Source: CALARM01 sp964431735 | Lineage (GTDB): Bacteria > Vulcanimicrobiota > SpSt-956 > JAKJGF01 | Reading direction: 5' to 3' | Length of the DNA stretch: 6,468 nt | Assembly: GCA_964431735.1 (NCBI GenBank) | Contig: CAYSLJ010000256.1 | Span: 1 to 6,468, forward strand | Shown here: piece after piece, positions 5,510 through 6,468 of the stretch | Numbering within the stretch: the stretch's first letter is position 1 | How the letters are laid out: every line of letters begins with the position of its first letter | Notes under the pieces: generated by a model | Seen by the model: the letters and a program-made list of their open reading frames with translations, nothing else | Databases searched by the model: none | Told to the model about the DNA's origin: nothing | Position numbers and translations under genes: made by a program

Positions 5510-6468
5510 TTACTCCTGTTGTATCACTTTAAAATTTATGACTCTGAATACTAAATATCTTTGGTCTCCCGGGGCATCCACACGCTGTGCATCACATGAG
5601 AATTTAATAATATGTTTTCCCGGCGTAACAGTTATTTCTTTCGAATAGACTGTGCCGGCTGAATTAACCCTGATTGTATCTGTAAATAAATCACTGTCCA
5701 GCTTTAAACTGGAAAATTCTTCATAACCTGTACAGATAACCATCTCCAGTTTGATTTTTTTATTATCCTGTAATGTGCTCGTAATATATAAATCTCCTTC
5801 TGATGGACACCATCTCCAGTTCATAGTAGAATCTGCTTCAAAATGAAAAAATCCTTTACCCCATGATAAAAGTAGCGGGTGTAAGGCTTCATGCTGCTTT
5901 ATCTGCCATTTCTGTTCCGTATATCTTTCTTTTAATTTTTTGCTATATTCTTCTATATTAAAAAATGCCAGTCTGTTATTATCACTTATCAGTGGTTTTG
6001 TGCCCAGAAGTGACGAGATTTTTGTCTCTATATCAGAACCGTTATCAGTGTATCCGTAACGATCTATATATATACCGCCGAAACCTGCACATGCAATGCT
6101 GTCCAGAAAATCCTCTGTCGGTTTTTCAGATATTGCTTTCTGCCATAAATCTCCTTCTCTTCCTTTCATTGCTCCATAACTCCATCTCAGGTTTTTAGAA
6201 TGAATATACCCTCTGAAATGACTGTATTCTTTCATTTTATTTACAGGTGGCCATTCAGGATATGGCACATAGGGTAATTGGAATATCATGGTATTCTTCG
6301 ATATAGAAGCCTCTATTTTATTAATGAAATTTCTATCGGTAATATATTCCGATTTTGTTCCGTTATAATCGGGAATAAAACTCAGGTTCGTCTGATCCAG
6401 AATACCTGTTGTGAGAATGAATGTTATAAATATATAAAAACCGATTTTTCTGCCTCTCGAATTTATAT
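5510..6468 (-). CDS. C-terminal part of a polytopic membrane protein of the polysaccharide cluster, partial
   Basis: The frame is open to the right edge, giving about 318 visible residues. An internal ATG at 6289 is not the true start, since the upstream codons are open and read naturally into it. Near the edge a basic stretch (NSRGRK) precedes a hydrophobic segment, GFYIFITFILTTGILDQ, probably the last membrane helix. The rest should lie outside the cytoplasm. Recognisable parts are TMIFQLPYVPYPEWPPVNKM, HFRGYIHSKNLRWSYGAMKGR, AGFGGIYIDRYGY and a final beta-rich part (TPGKHIIKFSCDAQ, RYLVFRVINF). I know this C-terminal pattern from large membrane proteins beside glycosyltransferases, probably GT-C-like or YfhO-like, but cannot name the reaction; the N-terminal catalytic part is off the window. 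The stop lies one base before the glycosyltransferase ATG, and the last codons contain that gene's ribosome site. Confidence 0.75.
   Translation of the reverse strand, partial: INSRGRKIGFYIFITFILTTGILDQTNLSFIPDYNGTKSEYITDRNFINKIEASISKNTMIFQLPYVPYPEWPPVNKMKEYSHFRGYIHSKNLRWSYGAMKGREGDLWQKAISEKPTEDFLDSIACAGFGGIYIDRYGYTDNGSDIETKISSLLGTKPLISDNNRLAFFNIEEYSKKLKERYTEQKWQIKQHEALHPLLLSWGKGFFHFEADSTMNWRWCPSEGDLYITSTLQDNKKIKLEMVICTGYEEFSSLKLDSDLFTDTIRVNSAGTVYSKEITVTPGKHIIKFSCDAQRVDAPGDQRYLVFRVINFKVIQQE

Noticed and set aside
5965..6198. Plus-strand open frame of 77 codons.
   Set aside because: The minus strand has conserved membrane-protein family motifs here; the plus frame is Leu/Cys-rich noise.
5510..6289. 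A separate 259-residue protein starting at ATG 6289.
   Set aside because: The frame continues open to the window edge and reads a membrane helix followed by family-like sequence leading into this Met, so it is internal.

Overview
The window is AT-rich and comes from a bacterium that makes a surface polysaccharide. The minus strand carries pieces of a polysaccharide or O-antigen-type cluster: a polytopic membrane protein, a large two-domain glycosyltransferase, and the ATPase of a Wzt/TagH-type polysaccharide ABC exporter. No gene fixes the species. The two DUF4214-like modules on a family 2 glycosyltransferase, the Rpn-type nuclease genes with glycine-rich tails, and the palindromic repeats reading HSRFRGN suggest an environmental Gram-negative with many repeats and much gene exchange. 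That lineage statement is inference.

Layout, right to left, following minus-strand transcription. 6468-5510 is the C-terminal part of a membrane protein, open at the right edge. One base later, 5508-2746 encodes a 920-residue protein with two DUF4214-like modules, a helical linker, a degenerate first GT2 domain and an intact second GT2 domain. A 66-67 bp palindromic repeat element lies in frame inside the first GT2 domain. Between this gene and the next minus-strand genes, on the plus strand, is a compact PIN-toxin/small-partner pair (2091-2725), with the toxin first and an ATGA overlap. A divergent intergenic region (1947-2090) then holds candidate promoters in both directions around a perfect 9-bp inverted repeat.

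From 1946 leftwards there are two nuclease-family genes. The first is an internally deleted and frameshifted remnant (1946-1501). The second is an apparently intact Rpn/YhgA-like PD-(D/E)XK gene (1454-504). The exporter ATPase follows four bases later (499-1, cut by the left edge). The last about 115 bases of both nuclease genes, plus the first few codons of the ATPase gene, exist twice with a period of exactly 997 bp. A dead copy of the ATPase start therefore sits between the two nuclease genes, which records how the second nuclease gene arrived.

Functionally, the membrane protein, glycosyltransferase and ABC ATPase should serve assembly and export of a glycan. The nuclease genes and the toxin pair look like later arrivals between them. 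The ATPase gene now appears to be read through, and possibly translationally coupled to, the Rpn-type gene.
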